Positions 18,755 through 27,440 of a stretch of DNA of 64,000 nucleotides are shown one piece after another (the first letter of the stretch is position 1; each line of letters starts with the position of its first letter). The notes below the pieces were generated by a model. It saw only the letters and a program-made list of their open reading frames with translations, was not told where the DNA came from and did not search any database. Source of the stretch: Paenibacillus sp. XY044 (lineage in GTDB: Bacteria > Bacillota > Bacilli > Paenibacillales > Paenibacillaceae); contig NZ_NQMO01000002.1 in NCBI RefSeq assembly GCF_002257645.1, positions 124,001-188,000 of the forward strand, written 5' to 3'. Position numbers and translations under genes: made by a program.

Positions 18755-19921
18755 ATGACAGCTTCAGCGAATGTGAATGCGAATCCGAATCCGAGCGTGA
18801 TGACAGCCAAGGAGCTGACACGGCGAATTCTGGCCAAGGAAGAACTGTTGATTTTGGATGTCCGCAATGAGAGTGACTTTAACGACTGGAGGATCGAAGG
18901 CGAGCGGGTCCTGATCATCAACATACCGTACTTCGATCTGCTTGACGGGGTTGATGACGCGCTTTCCCAGCTGCCCGAAGGGAAAGAGGTCCTCGTCGTG
19001 TGCGCCAAGGAAGGTTCCTCCCAATTCGTCGCCGAACAGCTGGCTGAAGCGGGCAGAACCGGTGTGTCCTACCTGGAAGGCGGCATGAAATCCTGGAGCG
19101 AGCATTTGGAACCGGTCCATATCGCCGATTTGAACGGCGGGGGCGCCCTGTATCAGTTCGTGCGGATCGGTAAAGGCTGCCTGTCTTATATGGTGGTCTC
19201 CGGCGGCGAAGCTGCCGTCATCGATACGCCGCGCATGATCGGCGTATTGGAACGCTTTGCAAGCGAGCATGAGGCGTTAATCCGTCATACGCTGGATACG
19301 CACCTGCATGCCGATCACATTTCCGGTGGAAGGGCGTTAGCCGAGCGCACGGGGGCGGCCTACTGGCTGCCGCCGAAAGATGCAGAGGAAGTCGCTTATT
19401 CCTATGAGGGTCTGGAGGAAGGCCGGGAGATTAACGTTGGAAGCACCACCATCGCAATTGAGCCGGTGTATTCCCCGGGACATACGATCGGAAGCACGTC
19501 GCTCGTCATCGATGGGAAGTATCTGCTGACCGGCGACATTTTGTTCGTCGAATCCATCGGCCGTCCAGACCTTGCGGGCCAAGCGGAGGATTGGGTGGTC
19601 GACCTGCGGAGCACGCTGTACAGCCGGTACAAAGGGCTGTCCGAGGACTTGATCGTGCTGCCGGCGCATTTCGGTAAAATCTCCGAGCTTGGTGAGGACG
19701 GGAAAGTCATGGCCCGGCTGGCGGACCTGTTCCGTCACAATCCGGGGCTGAACATTCAGGACGAGGAATCGTTCCGGCGCACCGTTACGGAAAATCTCCC
19801 TCCGCAGCCCCATGCGTATCAGGATATCCGACAGGCGAACATGGGTAAAATCCATCCGACCGAAGAGGAGCAGCGCGAGATGGAGATCGGGCCGAACCGC
19901 TGCGCTGTTCATGACAAGTAA
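18755..19921 (+). CDS. Rhodanese/metallo-beta-lactamase fusion, probable persulfide dioxygenase
   Basis: A 388-residue fusion. Residues 15-125 are a rhodanese domain ([14 protein letters not shown]; cysteine in VVCAKEGSS). Residues 130-370 are a metallo-beta-lactamase domain with HLHADH near 186, SPGHT near 243, [16 protein letters not shown] near 260 and LPAHFGK near 304, the metal-ligand set of ETHE1-type persulfide dioxygenases. It would oxidise persulfides to sulfite and thiosulfate. This is CstB-like chemistry but with the rhodanese at the N-terminus. A sulfite exporter gene follows, which fits sulfite as the product. Confidence 0.9.
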   Translation: MTASANVNANPNPSVMTAKELTRRILAKEELLILDVRNESDFNDWRIEGERVLIINIPYFDLLDGVDDALSQLPEGKEVLVVCAKEGSSQFVAEQLAEAGRTGVSYLEGGMKSWSEHLEPVHIADLNGGGALYQFVRIGKGCLSYMVVSGGEAAVIDTPRMIGVLERFASEHEALIRHTLDTHLHADHISGGRALAERTGAAYWLPPKDAEEVAYSYEGLEEGREINVGSTTIAIEPVYSPGHTIGSTSLVIDGKYLLTGDILFVESIGRPDLAGQAEDWVVDLRSTLYSRYKGLSEDLIVLPAHFGKISELGEDGKVMARLADLFRHNPGLNIQDEESFRRTVTENLPPQPHAYQDIRQANMGKIHPTEEEQREMEIGPNRCAVHDK

Positions 19922-19992
19922 CCGGCGTGCGTAATGCGTGACAGCCTGTTTTCACTTCAGACGCTTAAGGACGAGAAAGGAGGCAGGATGCC

Positions 19993-20784
19993 GTGGCGGA
20001 TATGATGCTGTACGCCGTCATGCTGCTGCTGGGGCTCATCGGATCATTCTTCTCTGGACTGCTCGGCATCGGCGGAGCGATCATCAATTTCCCTCTGCTG
20101 CTGTATATTCCGCCCGTGCTGGGACTGGCATCGTTCTCCGCGCACGAGGTTTCGGCGATCAGCATGTTCCAGGTCTTCTTCTCCTCGCTGGCGGGCGTGC
20201 TGGCGTACCGGTCGAGGCCCGATCCGAAAGGAGGGGCGGTCCACAAAGGACTCGTCATGTATATGGGGGGAGGCATTCTAGCAGGCAGCCTGCTCGGCGG
20301 ACTGTCCTCCGGAGCGATGGACGGGACGACCATCAACGTGATTTACGGTATTTTGGCGGTACTCGCCGTCATCCTGATGCTTATTCCGAACCGGGGGACG
20401 GAGGTCCAGTCCGAACAACTTGCGTTTAACAAAACCGTAGCGGTCATGGCCGCATTTCTGGTCGGCGCCGTCTCAGGCATCGTGGGTGCCGGAGGATCGT
20501 TTATTCTGATTCCGATCATGCTGACGGTGCTGCGCATTCCGACCCGGACGACGATCGCTTCCTCGCTGGCCATTGTGCTGATTTCGGCGATAGGCGGGGT
20601 CATCGGCAAAATAGCGGGCGGGGGCATTCCGCTCGGACCGACCGTATTTACCGTCCTCGGCAGCCTGATCGGGGCTCCGCTCGGATCGAGAATCAGCTCC
20701 AGGATGAACGTGTCATTTTTGCGGTACGCGCTGGTGTTGTTAATTGCCCTCACGGCTGTGAAAATATGGGCGTCCCTGCTGTGA
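19993..20784 (+). CDS. TauE/SafE-family sulfite exporter
   Basis: A 263-residue membrane protein with about seven to eight helices. The two TauE half-motifs are visible: GSFFSGLLGIGGAIINFPLL near residue 17 and GAVSGIVGAGGSFILIPIML near 157. Members export sulfite or organosulfonates. The start is a GTG at 19993 with AAAGGAGG upstream. As the last gene of the operon it probably removes the sulfite made by the persulfide dioxygenase. It corresponds in position to B. subtilis yrkJ. Confidence 0.9.
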   Translation: MADMMLYAVMLLLGLIGSFFSGLLGIGGAIINFPLLLYIPPVLGLASFSAHEVSAISMFQVFFSSLAGVLAYRSRPDPKGGAVHKGLVMYMGGGILAGSLLGGLSSGAMDGTTINVIYGILAVLAVILMLIPNRGTEVQSEQLAFNKTVAVMAAFLVGAVSGIVGAGGSFILIPIMLTVLRIPTRTTIASSLAIVLISAIGGVIGKIAGGGIPLGPTVFTVLGSLIGAPLGSRISSRMNVSFLRYALVLLIALTAVKIWASLL

Positions 20785-20855
20785 GAAGGATCGGGTGGAA
20801 TCAATTTCAATGCGGCAGCCGGATCTGTGCAAGTGTAGTTTTATTTTTTTTGCTC

Positions 20856-20877
20856 TATAATATACCCATACCGGTAT
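20856..20877 (+). promoter_or_regulatory. -10 box and CstR-type operator of cstR
   Basis: A consensus TATAAT at 20856-20861 abuts ATACCCATACCGGTAT (20862-20877). This is the same ATACC/GGTAT arrangement, in the same place relative to -10, as upstream of the TusA-rhodanese gene. It implies autoregulation. Confidence 0.8.
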
Positions 20878-20904
20878 ATCGTTAGAGAAAGGTGGGATCC
20901 TGAC

Positions 20905-21174
20905 ATGGAATACAATTACACGGATGAAATGAAAACCCGTCTGCGCCGCATCGAAGGGCAGATCCGGGGCGTGCTGCGCCTCATGGATGAAGGAAAATCG
21001 TGCAAGGAGGTCGTCTCCCAATTGTCCGCCGTGCGCAACGCTTCGGATAAAGCGATCGCCCAGATCGTCGCCGAGAACCTGCAGCAGTGCATCTTGGCGG
21101 AGCAGGCGGCCGGGAACATGGACACTGGAAAAATGGTGAAGGAAGCCGTGGAGCTGCTTGTGAAAAGCCGGTAA
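20905..21174 (+). CDS. cstR: Persulfide-sensing repressor CstR (CsoR family)
   Basis: An 89-residue all-helical DUF156 repressor: RLRRIEGQIRGVLRLMDEGKSCKEVVSQLSAVRNA. Two cysteines, 33 and 62, are 29 residues apart as in the CstR persulfide sensor, and the position that is His in copper-sensing CsoR (four before the second Cys) is Asn58, so a copper site is unlikely. It would repress the preceding sulfur operon and itself until the cysteines form a di- or trisulfide. GAAAGGTGGGATCC precedes the ATG. Confidence 0.92.
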   Translation: MEYNYTDEMKTRLRRIEGQIRGVLRLMDEGKSCKEVVSQLSAVRNASDKAIAQIVAENLQQCILAEQAAGNMDTGKMVKEAVELLVKSR

Positions 21175-21184
21175 ACCCTGGCAT

Positions 21185-21213
21185 TTGACAACCCCGAAGG
21201 AAATCAATATACT
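21185..21213 (+). promoter_or_regulatory. Sigma-A promoter of tyrS
   Basis: TTGACA at 21185-21190 and TATACT at 21208-21213 with a 17-bp spacer, at the head of the T-box leader. Confidence 0.85.
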
Positions 21214-21219
21214 TTGCTT

Positions 21220-21494
21220 ATCCATTTGAATATTCGGAATATACGCGGAAAGAGCGAAGTAGCGGGAAGTCCCTGTTCTCAGAAAGCCGGGGGTCGATGC
21301 GACCCGGCAGCACACGGTCCTGACGAATTACACTCTGGAGTATCTTGGGTAATGCCAAGCGGAATGGCCAACGTTACATGCGCCGTCGAGTGGTGCAGCA
21401 CGCCTTGAATGAGGCGGCCCTGCGCAATGTGGGTGGTAACACGGTTTTTATAATCGTCCCTTAGGTCTGTTTCAGGCCCGGGGGGCGATTTTTT
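21220..21494 (+). promoter_or_regulatory. Tyrosine T-box leader of tyrS
   Basis: A leader of about 275 bases. Stem I shows the AGTA-type bulge near 21261 and a likely specifier TAC (Tyr) at 21329-21331. The T-box AATGTGGGTGGTAACACGG at 21426-21444 is near consensus. The terminator (AATCGTCCC ... GGGGCGATT, then TTTTTT) spans 21452-21494. Uncharged tRNA-Tyr would stabilise the antiterminator. Confidence 0.92.
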
Positions 21495-21609
21495 GCGTTT
21501 GGCGGCTACATGAGGAAGCCTCGCATCTGGGCAGTAGTCCGACTCGATCCATGTATAACCGATTTTTAGCCCTATATAACACTAACAAACAAAGGAGCTG
21601 GACAAGGAA

Positions 21610-22869
21610 ATGAACATTATTGACGAACTGGAATGGCGCGAGGCCATTAACCAACAGACGGACGCGGAGGGACTCCGCCAATTGACGGAGGAGAAATCGA
21701 TCTCCCTGTACTGCGGCGTCGACCCGACCGGGGACAGCATGCACATCGGGCACCTGATTCCGTTCATGATGCTGAAACGGTTCCAGCTGGCCGGACACCG
21801 GCCGGTCATTCTGATCGGCGGCGCTACCGGAACGATCGGCGATCCGAGCGGACGCCAGTCCGAACGTACGCTGCAGACGATGGACCAGGTGCAGGCGAAC
21901 GTGGACGCCCTGACCGCCCAAATGAAGAAGCTGTTCCTGACCGAAGGCGACAACCAGCTGCGCATGGTGAACAACTATGATTGGACGCATCAGCTGAACG
22001 TGATTGATTTTCTCCGCGATTACGGGAAAAATTTCAGCATCAACACGATGCTGGCCAAGGATATCGTCGCGAACCGGCTCGAAACCGGTATTTCGTACAC
22101 CGAATTTTCCTACCAAATCCTGCAGTCGATGGACTTCCTGCACCTGTACCAGGAAGAGGACGTTCAATTGCAGATCGGCGGCTCCGACCAATGGGGCAAC
22201 ATTACGAGCGGCCTGGATCTCATCCGGAAAAAGGAGGGCTCGGGAGCGAAAGCATTCGGCCTGACCATCCCGCTTATGCTGAAGGCGGACGGCACGAAAT
22301 TCGGCAAAACCGCCGGCGGCGCGATCTGGCTCGATCCGAAGAAAACGACGCCATACGAGTTCTACCAGTTCTGGGCGAACACGGACGACCGAGACATCAT
22401 CAAGTACCTGAAGTATTTCACGTTCCTGGACAAAGAAGCGATCGACGCTTTGGCGGAAAAGGTGCAGACCGAGCCGCACAAACGCGAAGCGCAGATCACG
22501 CTCGCCGAGGAAATGACCCGTTTCGTCCATGGGGAAGAGATGCTGGCCCAGGCCAAGAAGATCACGGCTGCACTCTTCAGCGGCGACATCAAATCGCTCT
22601 CCGCGGACGAAATCGAGCAAGGCTTCAAGGAAATGCCGACCTTTGAGGCGTCGAAGGAATCCAAAAATATCGTCGACTGGCTCGTCGATATCGGCATCGA
22701 GCCGTCCAAGCGTCAAGCGCGGGAGGATCTCAAGTCGGGAGCCATTTCGATGAACGGCGAGCGCGTCACCGACGCCGAACTGGAAGTAAGCGCAGACCAT
22801 GCCATCGAAGGCCGGTTTATCATCATCCGCAAAGGCAAGAAAAACTACTATCTCGTGAAGCTGTCCTAG
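21610..22869 (+). CDS. tyrS: Tyrosyl-tRNA synthetase
   Basis: A full-length 419-residue class I synthetase. The HIGH motif appears as HIGHL near residue 48, with tyrosine-binding residues around YCGVDPTGDSMHIGH and IGGSDQWGNI near 190. The KMSKS loop reads KFGKT near 238. A C-terminal S4 RNA-binding domain (SKRQAREDLKSGAISMNGERV) begins near 350. AAAGGAG before the ATG sets the start. Expression is controlled by the tyrosine T-box upstream. Confidence 0.98.
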   Translation: MNIIDELEWREAINQQTDAEGLRQLTEEKSISLYCGVDPTGDSMHIGHLIPFMMLKRFQLAGHRPVILIGGATGTIGDPSGRQSERTLQTMDQVQANVDALTAQMKKLFLTEGDNQLRMVNNYDWTHQLNVIDFLRDYGKNFSINTMLAKDIVANRLETGISYTEFSYQILQSMDFLHLYQEEDVQLQIGGSDQWGNITSGLDLIRKKEGSGAKAFGLTIPLMLKADGTKFGKTAGGAIWLDPKKTTPYEFYQFWANTDDRDIIKYLKYFTFLDKEAIDALAEKVQTEPHKREAQITLAEEMTRFVHGEEMLAQAKKITAALFSGDIKSLSADEIEQGFKEMPTFEASKESKNIVDWLVDIGIEPSKRQAREDLKSGAISMNGERVTDAELEVSADHAIEGRFIIIRKGKKNYYLVKLS

Positions 22870-22920
22870 TTTTCGTACGATCTCCCGGAATCGGGGACTA
22901 CGACTGGCTAAGATATATCA

Positions 22921-22967
22921 TAAAAAAGGCTTTCCCAACGCCCTTCGGGACGATGGGGAAGCCTTTT
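22921..22967. terminator. Bidirectional terminator between tyrS and the DUF3231 gene
   Basis: AAAAAAGGCTTTCCC and GGGGAAGCCTTTTT pair around an 18-base loop; A and T tails serve both converging genes. Confidence 0.9.
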
Positions 22968-23022
22968 TGCCGTGCCTTCGAACCTATGGGCAGGAGCCGC
23001 CGTAATCGGCTGAAGGAATAGG

Positions 23023-23550
23023 CTACGCCTTCTCCCCAACCGAATGTTCGAGATGAAGCGGCGGAGGGATGAGCCAGCCTTTCTCCTTGATCATGCGCAG
23101 AATCCGCACGCCGAGCGCGGCTTTGGCGGTATGGTATTTGGCGAATAACGCGCCGATATCCTCGCGGAAGGATATGCCCATGATCGTACTGCACGCTATC
23201 AAACCCAGTGAGGCGTCCGCCGCCAGTTTGGCGCCGATCTCCTGGTCGGCAAAACGGGCGCCGGGCGGAATATCCTCCAGCTTGACGGCGGGTCTGTCCG
23301 CCATCATAGGCGACGGAACGATGCCGTTGTCGGTCAGCAGCTTGTCGCATTCCTTAATCTCGGTTTTGGCCTGGTCGATCAAGTCTTCAATGATTTGTTT
23401 GAGGTCTTTGTCTCCGGCATGGTTCAGGTAAGCCTGATAGCAGGATACGGCTCCCTTCGCCAACATGGAGGCTTCCCATACATGAAAGACTTCGCCGTAG
23501 TGCATCGGTTCGTGTTTCGGATTTCCATCGAGAATACCCATCGATTCCAT
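23023..23550 (-). CDS. DUF3231-family protein
   Basis: A 175-residue four-helix ferritin-like protein. DUF3231 features are an N-terminal helix with MHYGEVFHVWEASMLAKGAVSCYQAYLNHA, IEDLIDQAKTEIKECDKLL, the IPPGARFADQEIG linker, and a second pair of helices ending MIKEKGWLIPPP. Homologues are common in Bacillus and Paenibacillus, some linked to spores; function is unknown. Start taken at 23550; a second ATG lies three codons in, and AAGGAG fits the two starts about equally poorly. Confidence 0.8.
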   Translation of the reverse strand: MESMGILDGNPKHEPMHYGEVFHVWEASMLAKGAVSCYQAYLNHAGDKDLKQIIEDLIDQAKTEIKECDKLLTDNGIVPSPMMADRPAVKLEDIPPGARFADQEIGAKLAADASLGLIACSTIMGISFREDIGALFAKYHTAKAALGVRILRMIKEKGWLIPPPLHLEHSVGEKA

Positions 23551-23910
23551 TCTCTCCTTAAATTCAGGTGGGCGATACCGTTACATTATGAGCAGATCCT
23601 ACTGGTTTCATGTACTCCGTCGTTCGGCTGGAGCGCGTGATGAAAATTTCGTAAAGCTCGTATCTCCGCCATGGACGGCCTATCACGAGACTCTGCATCG
23701 CGCTTCCGATGACCGACTGGTTCGATTCCGAATTCCGGCCGGCAGATGAATTTTCAGCATCGGAGTATCGTTGGCGGATTTGTACATTAAGCTGCTGAAG
23801 GTGAAGGGCTCTCCCGCTGGCTTTTCGGCCAAAATGATTGTAAGCCCTTTAATTATGTGCGTTCCCATTGTAAAATGGTGGACAAAACCATATGACAAGG
23901 GGACGATCGA
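23551..23910. other. Non-coding stretch upstream of the esterase gene
   Basis: About 360 bases between divergent genes. No recognised gene. A plus-strand frame near 23650-23748 (ENFVKLVSPPWTAYHETLHRASDDR) looks somewhat protein-like but has no start with a ribosome binding site. Confidence 0.4.
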
Positions 23911-24741
23911 ATGAGCACAGCAGCAAGCAGGCTGCCAGACAGCAAGCAGCGCATACCATTATGGGAGGATGTTCCTCTGGGACAAGGCAGTCCGGAGAAC
24001 GAAGGCTGTCCCAGCATGACGCCTTATCTGCTCGAAGGAGAAGGCCCCTACCCGCTGATGGTGGTTTGCCCGGGAGGCGGATACGTCATGCGTGCAGACC
24101 ATGAAGGCGAACCGATCGCCTTGTGGCTGAACAGCATCGGAGTGTCGGCGGTAGTCCTCAACTACCGCGTATCGCCGAACCGCCACCCGGTTCCGCTGGG
24201 GGACGCCCAGCGGGCGATCCGCACGGTACGAAACCTCGCAGCGGATTGGAATATCGATCCGGCGCGGGTAGGCATTTTGGGCTTCTCCGCCGGGGGACAC
24301 TTGGCGTCCACGGCCGGTACCCACTTTGATGCGGGCCAGGCGGATGCGGAAGATCCGGTCGAGCGTGAGAGCAGCCGTCCCGATCTGCAGGTGCTGTGCT
24401 ATCCGGTCATCAGCTTCGGGCCGTATACCCACGAAGGCAGCAAGCATTCGCTGCTTGGGGACCAGCCGGATCCGGAACTGGTCCAACATTTGTCCAACGA
24501 GACCCGGGTCACGCCGGATACGCCGCCGGCCTTTATTTGGCACACCGCCGATGACGGGGCCGTTCCGGCAGAGAACAGCCTGCATTTCGCCCTCGCCTTA
24601 AGCCGAGAGAAGATTCCTTATGCGCTGCACGTATTCGAGGCCGGACGTCACGGACTTGGGCTTGCGGAGGAAGAAGAAGCCGTCAAGGCATGGCCGGACC
24701 TGTGCGGGACTTGGCTGAGAGAACGGCAATTCATACAATAA
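23911..24741 (+). CDS. Alpha/beta-hydrolase, acetylesterase type
   Basis: A 276-residue hydrolase of the Aes/BD-FAE kind. The oxyanion loop VCPGGGYVMRA is near residue 51, the nucleophile is in GFSAGGHLAS near 129, and the candidate acid and base are in HTADDGAVP near 211 and GRHGLGL near 245. No signal peptide, so it acts inside the cell, perhaps on acetylated sugars or short acyl esters. AAGGGGACGATCGA before the ATG. A terminator follows, so it is monocistronic. Confidence 0.88.
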   Translation: MSTAASRLPDSKQRIPLWEDVPLGQGSPENEGCPSMTPYLLEGEGPYPLMVVCPGGGYVMRADHEGEPIALWLNSIGVSAVVLNYRVSPNRHPVPLGDAQRAIRTVRNLAADWNIDPARVGILGFSAGGHLASTAGTHFDAGQADAEDPVERESSRPDLQVLCYPVISFGPYTHEGSKHSLLGDQPDPELVQHLSNETRVTPDTPPAFIWHTADDGAVPAENSLHFALALSREKIPYALHVFEAGRHGLGLAEEEEAVKAWPDLCGTWLRERQFIQ

Positions 24742-24755
24742 TACTTAACCCAGAG

Positions 24756-24791
24756 AAAGGGACGACGCTCCTGGAGCGGACGTCCCTTCTT
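24756..24791 (+). terminator. Terminator after the esterase gene
   Basis: AAAGGGACG and CGTCCCTT close a stem with inner CGCTCC/GGAGCG, then a short T-rich tail. Confidence 0.75.
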
Positions 24792-24886
24792 GCCGTTTAG
24801 GAGGGGATAAGCACTTCCATCCTCCCCAAGGCATACGCTGGTTACGAACGAGTTGATTTGAAAACCCCTAGGAGGATGATACAGAA

Positions 24887-24937
24887 GTGATAACCCGTAC
24901 TTTTGGCATCGGAAACCCAGGCAGTGGATGGGCATGA
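24887..24937 (+). CDS. Possible 16-residue leader ORF coupled to the ATP-grasp gene
   Basis: GTG start 11 bases after AGGAGG; reads MITRTFGIGNPGSGWA. Its TGA overlaps the ATG at 24934 of the next gene (GCATGA). That gene has no strong ribosome binding site of its own, so coupling is plausible. Length and spacing leave room for chance. Confidence 0.35.
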   Translation: MITRTFGIGNPGSGWA

Positions 24938-26451
24938 ATACCACGCTCGGCCTAATGTCTGCCAAGCCGGGCGGAAGATCCCGATTTCTTCCCTATGTCG
25001 AGGCAGCAAGTGAGGCAGGCTTCAAACGGGTGATTCTTTTTGCGCCTGAAGATGTGGACCTGACCCGGCGGAAAATTACCGGTTACGCCTATCAGAAGCA
25101 TAAATGGGTACGAACCGTGCAGCGCTTTCCGGATCTCATATATGATATAGGCCATTACAGGACCACCCGCAGTTACCAACAAGCGGAAGAGATCAAGTCT
25201 TTCGGCCGGCTGCCCTTTGTCGGCGATTGGCTTGGTAACAGGTGGGTCGTTTATCAAGGGCTGAAGGCTTCCCCGGAAATCGCGGAGCATTTGGTAGAGA
25301 CGAAGCTGCTCATTCGCGCGGCGGACGGGATCTCCATGCTGGAGCGGCACAAATCGGTCATGCTGAAACCGGTCAGCAGTGACTCAGGCACCGGGATCAA
25401 TCGGATCACTCATCGCAAGGATATGTTGATTATTGAGGAGAACGGGGGCGCATGCCGCAGCATCCCGATAGAAGCGGCTGGGAAATATTTAGATCAGTTG
25501 GCCGCCAAAGGTTATCTGATGCAGCCGGCCCTCGATTGGCGCATAAACAGCCGCAACCCTTGGAACTGCCGCGCGCTGATCCAGAAAGATGGGCTGGGCA
25601 GCTGGAGCTTTACCGGACTCTTCGTCCAGGAAGGACAGACAAGCCGTCTAAGGACACATCCAGAGCATGGCGGGCAGACGGTGGAAGCGTACCCCTTTTT
25701 GGCCAAGCGATTTGGGGAAGAGGAAACGATGAGGCTGCATGCCCGGGTGGGGGACCTGACACAGCGGATCGCAGAGCAGCTTGAGCTATATTACAACCGG
25801 AGCTTTGCTGAATTGGGCGTAGACTTGGCAATAGGCGAAGATCGGTCGCTTCATATTCTGGAAGTGAACCATAAGCCGGGCAAGCCGTTCATGCGGACGG
25901 AGCGTGACCTGGAACTCTATGAGAAAAGCATCCGAATGCCGTTTCAATACGCCGCATATCTGGCTCATAGGCAAGCGGCGGCTACTACGGCGGCGGCGGC
26001 ACCTCCATGGACGCGGGATACGTCGACATGCTCCAGAGCGGAGCTCATCGAACAAATCGTCCAGGACGGCATGGCATTCTACCGGACTCCATACCGGTTC
26101 GGTGCGGTGCCATGGTCCATCGACGCGTTCGATTGCAGCTCATTCATGCAATTTATTTTTGCCAGAAACGGCCTGCTGCTGCCGCGCACTTCCAGACAGC
26201 AAAGCCTGCTGGGGTATGACGTGGCCAGAAAGAATCTGGAGCGGGGCGATCTGCTGTTCTTCTCCGTCCACTCCCGGATGCACAAAAGAGGGCTGGAACG
26301 AATCGGCCATGTCGGCATCTATCTTGGCGACGGCCGGTTCCTTCATTCCTGCAAAGCGGGGGGCGTCGTGGTCACGGAGCTTTCGGATCCTTTTTGGAAT
26401 CGGTTATATATCAAAGGCCGCCGTGTGATTGAAGAAGATGGCTGCTCTTAG
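24928..26451 (+). CDS. YheC/YheD-like ATP-grasp protein fused to an NlpC/P60 domain
   Basis: A 507-residue fusion. Residues 3-345 resemble YheC/YheD spore-coat-associated ATP-grasp proteins: TTLGLMSAKPGGRSRFLPYVEAA at the start, VMLKPVSSDSGTGINRI near 148, and the metal-binding LHILEVNHKPGKPFM near 311. After an Ala/Thr-rich linker, residues 375-507 form an NlpC/P60 hydrolase with the Cys in FDCSSFMQF near 403 and the His in GHVGIYLGDGRFLH near 463. The pairing suggests synthesis or trimming of a peptide-like linkage in the spore envelope; no signal peptide. Start is 24928 or 24934. Confidence 0.8.
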   Translation: MGMNTTLGLMSAKPGGRSRFLPYVEAASEAGFKRVILFAPEDVDLTRRKITGYAYQKHKWVRTVQRFPDLIYDIGHYRTTRSYQQAEEIKSFGRLPFVGDWLGNRWVVYQGLKASPEIAEHLVETKLLIRAADGISMLERHKSVMLKPVSSDSGTGINRITHRKDMLIIEENGGACRSIPIEAAGKYLDQLAAKGYLMQPALDWRINSRNPWNCRALIQKDGLGSWSFTGLFVQEGQTSRLRTHPEHGGQTVEAYPFLAKRFGEEETMRLHARVGDLTQRIAEQLELYYNRSFAELGVDLAIGEDRSLHILEVNHKPGKPFMRTERDLELYEKSIRMPFQYAAYLAHRQAAATTAAAAPPWTRDTSTCSRAELIEQIVQDGMAFYRTPYRFGAVPWSIDAFDCSSFMQFIFARNGLLLPRTSRQQSLLGYDVARKNLERGDLLFFSVHSRMHKRGLERIGHVGIYLGDGRFLHSCKAGGVVVTELSDPFWNRLYIKGRRVIEEDGCS

Positions 26452-26552
26452 ACGGCGTTCAATCATCGTTTTTCGGCATGTCCTTATCAATCGCCGGGGC
26501 GTGGGATATAATGGATTTGTGCATGTCCCATATGATAAGGAGGACCATCCGA

Positions 26553-26969
26553 ATGAGTGTAAAGATCTCGCCTTACATTGTAATGAATGGCAATTGTGCC
26601 GAAGCTGTCGCGTTTTATGAAAAAGTGCTGCAGGCCAAAAACCTGGGATTGTCCCGTTTCAGCGATATGCCGGATTCGGATCATCCGCTGCCGGATGAAG
26701 CCAAAAATCGCGTCCTGCACGCCGCGCTTGAGTTTGACGGCAACACGCTGCTCTTCTCCGATACGTTCCCTGGAAATCCGTATCAGCTGGGGGATCAGCT
26801 GAGCATCGCAATGACATCGCAAGACAGCGAGCGTCTCAAGTCGGTCTTTGCCGGTTTGGCGGATGGGGGAGAGGTGCTGATGGAACTCCAGCAGACGTTC
26901 TGGAGCCCGGCCTTCGGCATGGTCCGCGACAAGTTCGGCATCACGTGGCAGGTCAGCACAGAGCAATAG
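26553..26969 (+). CDS. VOC/PhnB-like glyoxalase-superfamily protein
   Basis: A 138-residue protein of the PhnB-like type: ISPYIVMNGNCAEAVAFYEKVLQAKN at the start, LHAALEFDGNTLLFSDTFPG near residue 57 and WSPAFGMVRDKFGITWQVST at the end. These dimeric beta-alpha-beta proteins have diverse or unknown roles. AAGGAGG before the ATG at 26553 sets the start. No operon partner. Confidence 0.88.
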   Translation: MSVKISPYIVMNGNCAEAVAFYEKVLQAKNLGLSRFSDMPDSDHPLPDEAKNRVLHAALEFDGNTLLFSDTFPGNPYQLGDQLSIAMTSQDSERLKSVFAGLADGGEVLMELQQTFWSPAFGMVRDKFGITWQVSTEQ

Positions 26970-27440
26970 GAACGCAGCTTAGGCAGATCGGCAAGGATTA
27001 CGGATCTAAGCAGATGCTGCTTATGTAATCCGCCAACTTATCCTGCTAAATTAGAAACGAGCAACAGGCCATGGCCAAACCGCTATGACCTCCTTTTGGG
27101 GGGCCGCGGGAAGAGGGCCGTGGCTCTTTTTAGGTTATAGAATTTTTAACGCGGTCTGCCCCCTGCGAAATAATGGCGATAGGCGTTTTTTTATGCGAAA
27201 TCATGATTGGAAACTGACATCTTATGGAATCATCCTGATTTATACATTCCGATGACAAAATCCGCGAAAGTGTGATATCCTTGTGAAGGATGATACAAAC
27301 CTACTTTCCTATATATTGTCGTTAGCGATATCCATTGTGGGAAAGTTTGTGAAAAATATCATTTGTTTGGCATTTACGGCGGTTTCCGCCCAGAAATTAT
27401 ACGAACCCATTCGTCATGGGTACATTATAAGGAAGGGAGC
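26970..27440. other. Non-coding stretch upstream of the prenyltransferase gene
   Basis: About 470 bases without a gene. It holds a 37-base hairpin (26995-27031: GGATTAC/GTAATCC outer arms, AAGCAG/CTGCTT inner arms), the terminator at 27102-27131, a small palindrome ATCCTTGTGAAGGAT (27277-27291), and a weak promoter candidate TTGTGG (27335) - TATCAT (27357). Confidence 0.5.
27102..27131 (+). terminator. Terminator
   Basis: GCCGCGG pairs with CCGTGGC (one G-U) followed by TCTTTTT; lies 130 bases after the VOC gene. Confidence 0.75.

Noticed and set aside
23683..23898. 71-codon minus-strand ORF before the esterase gene.
   Set aside because: No ribosome binding site and no recognisable protein features.
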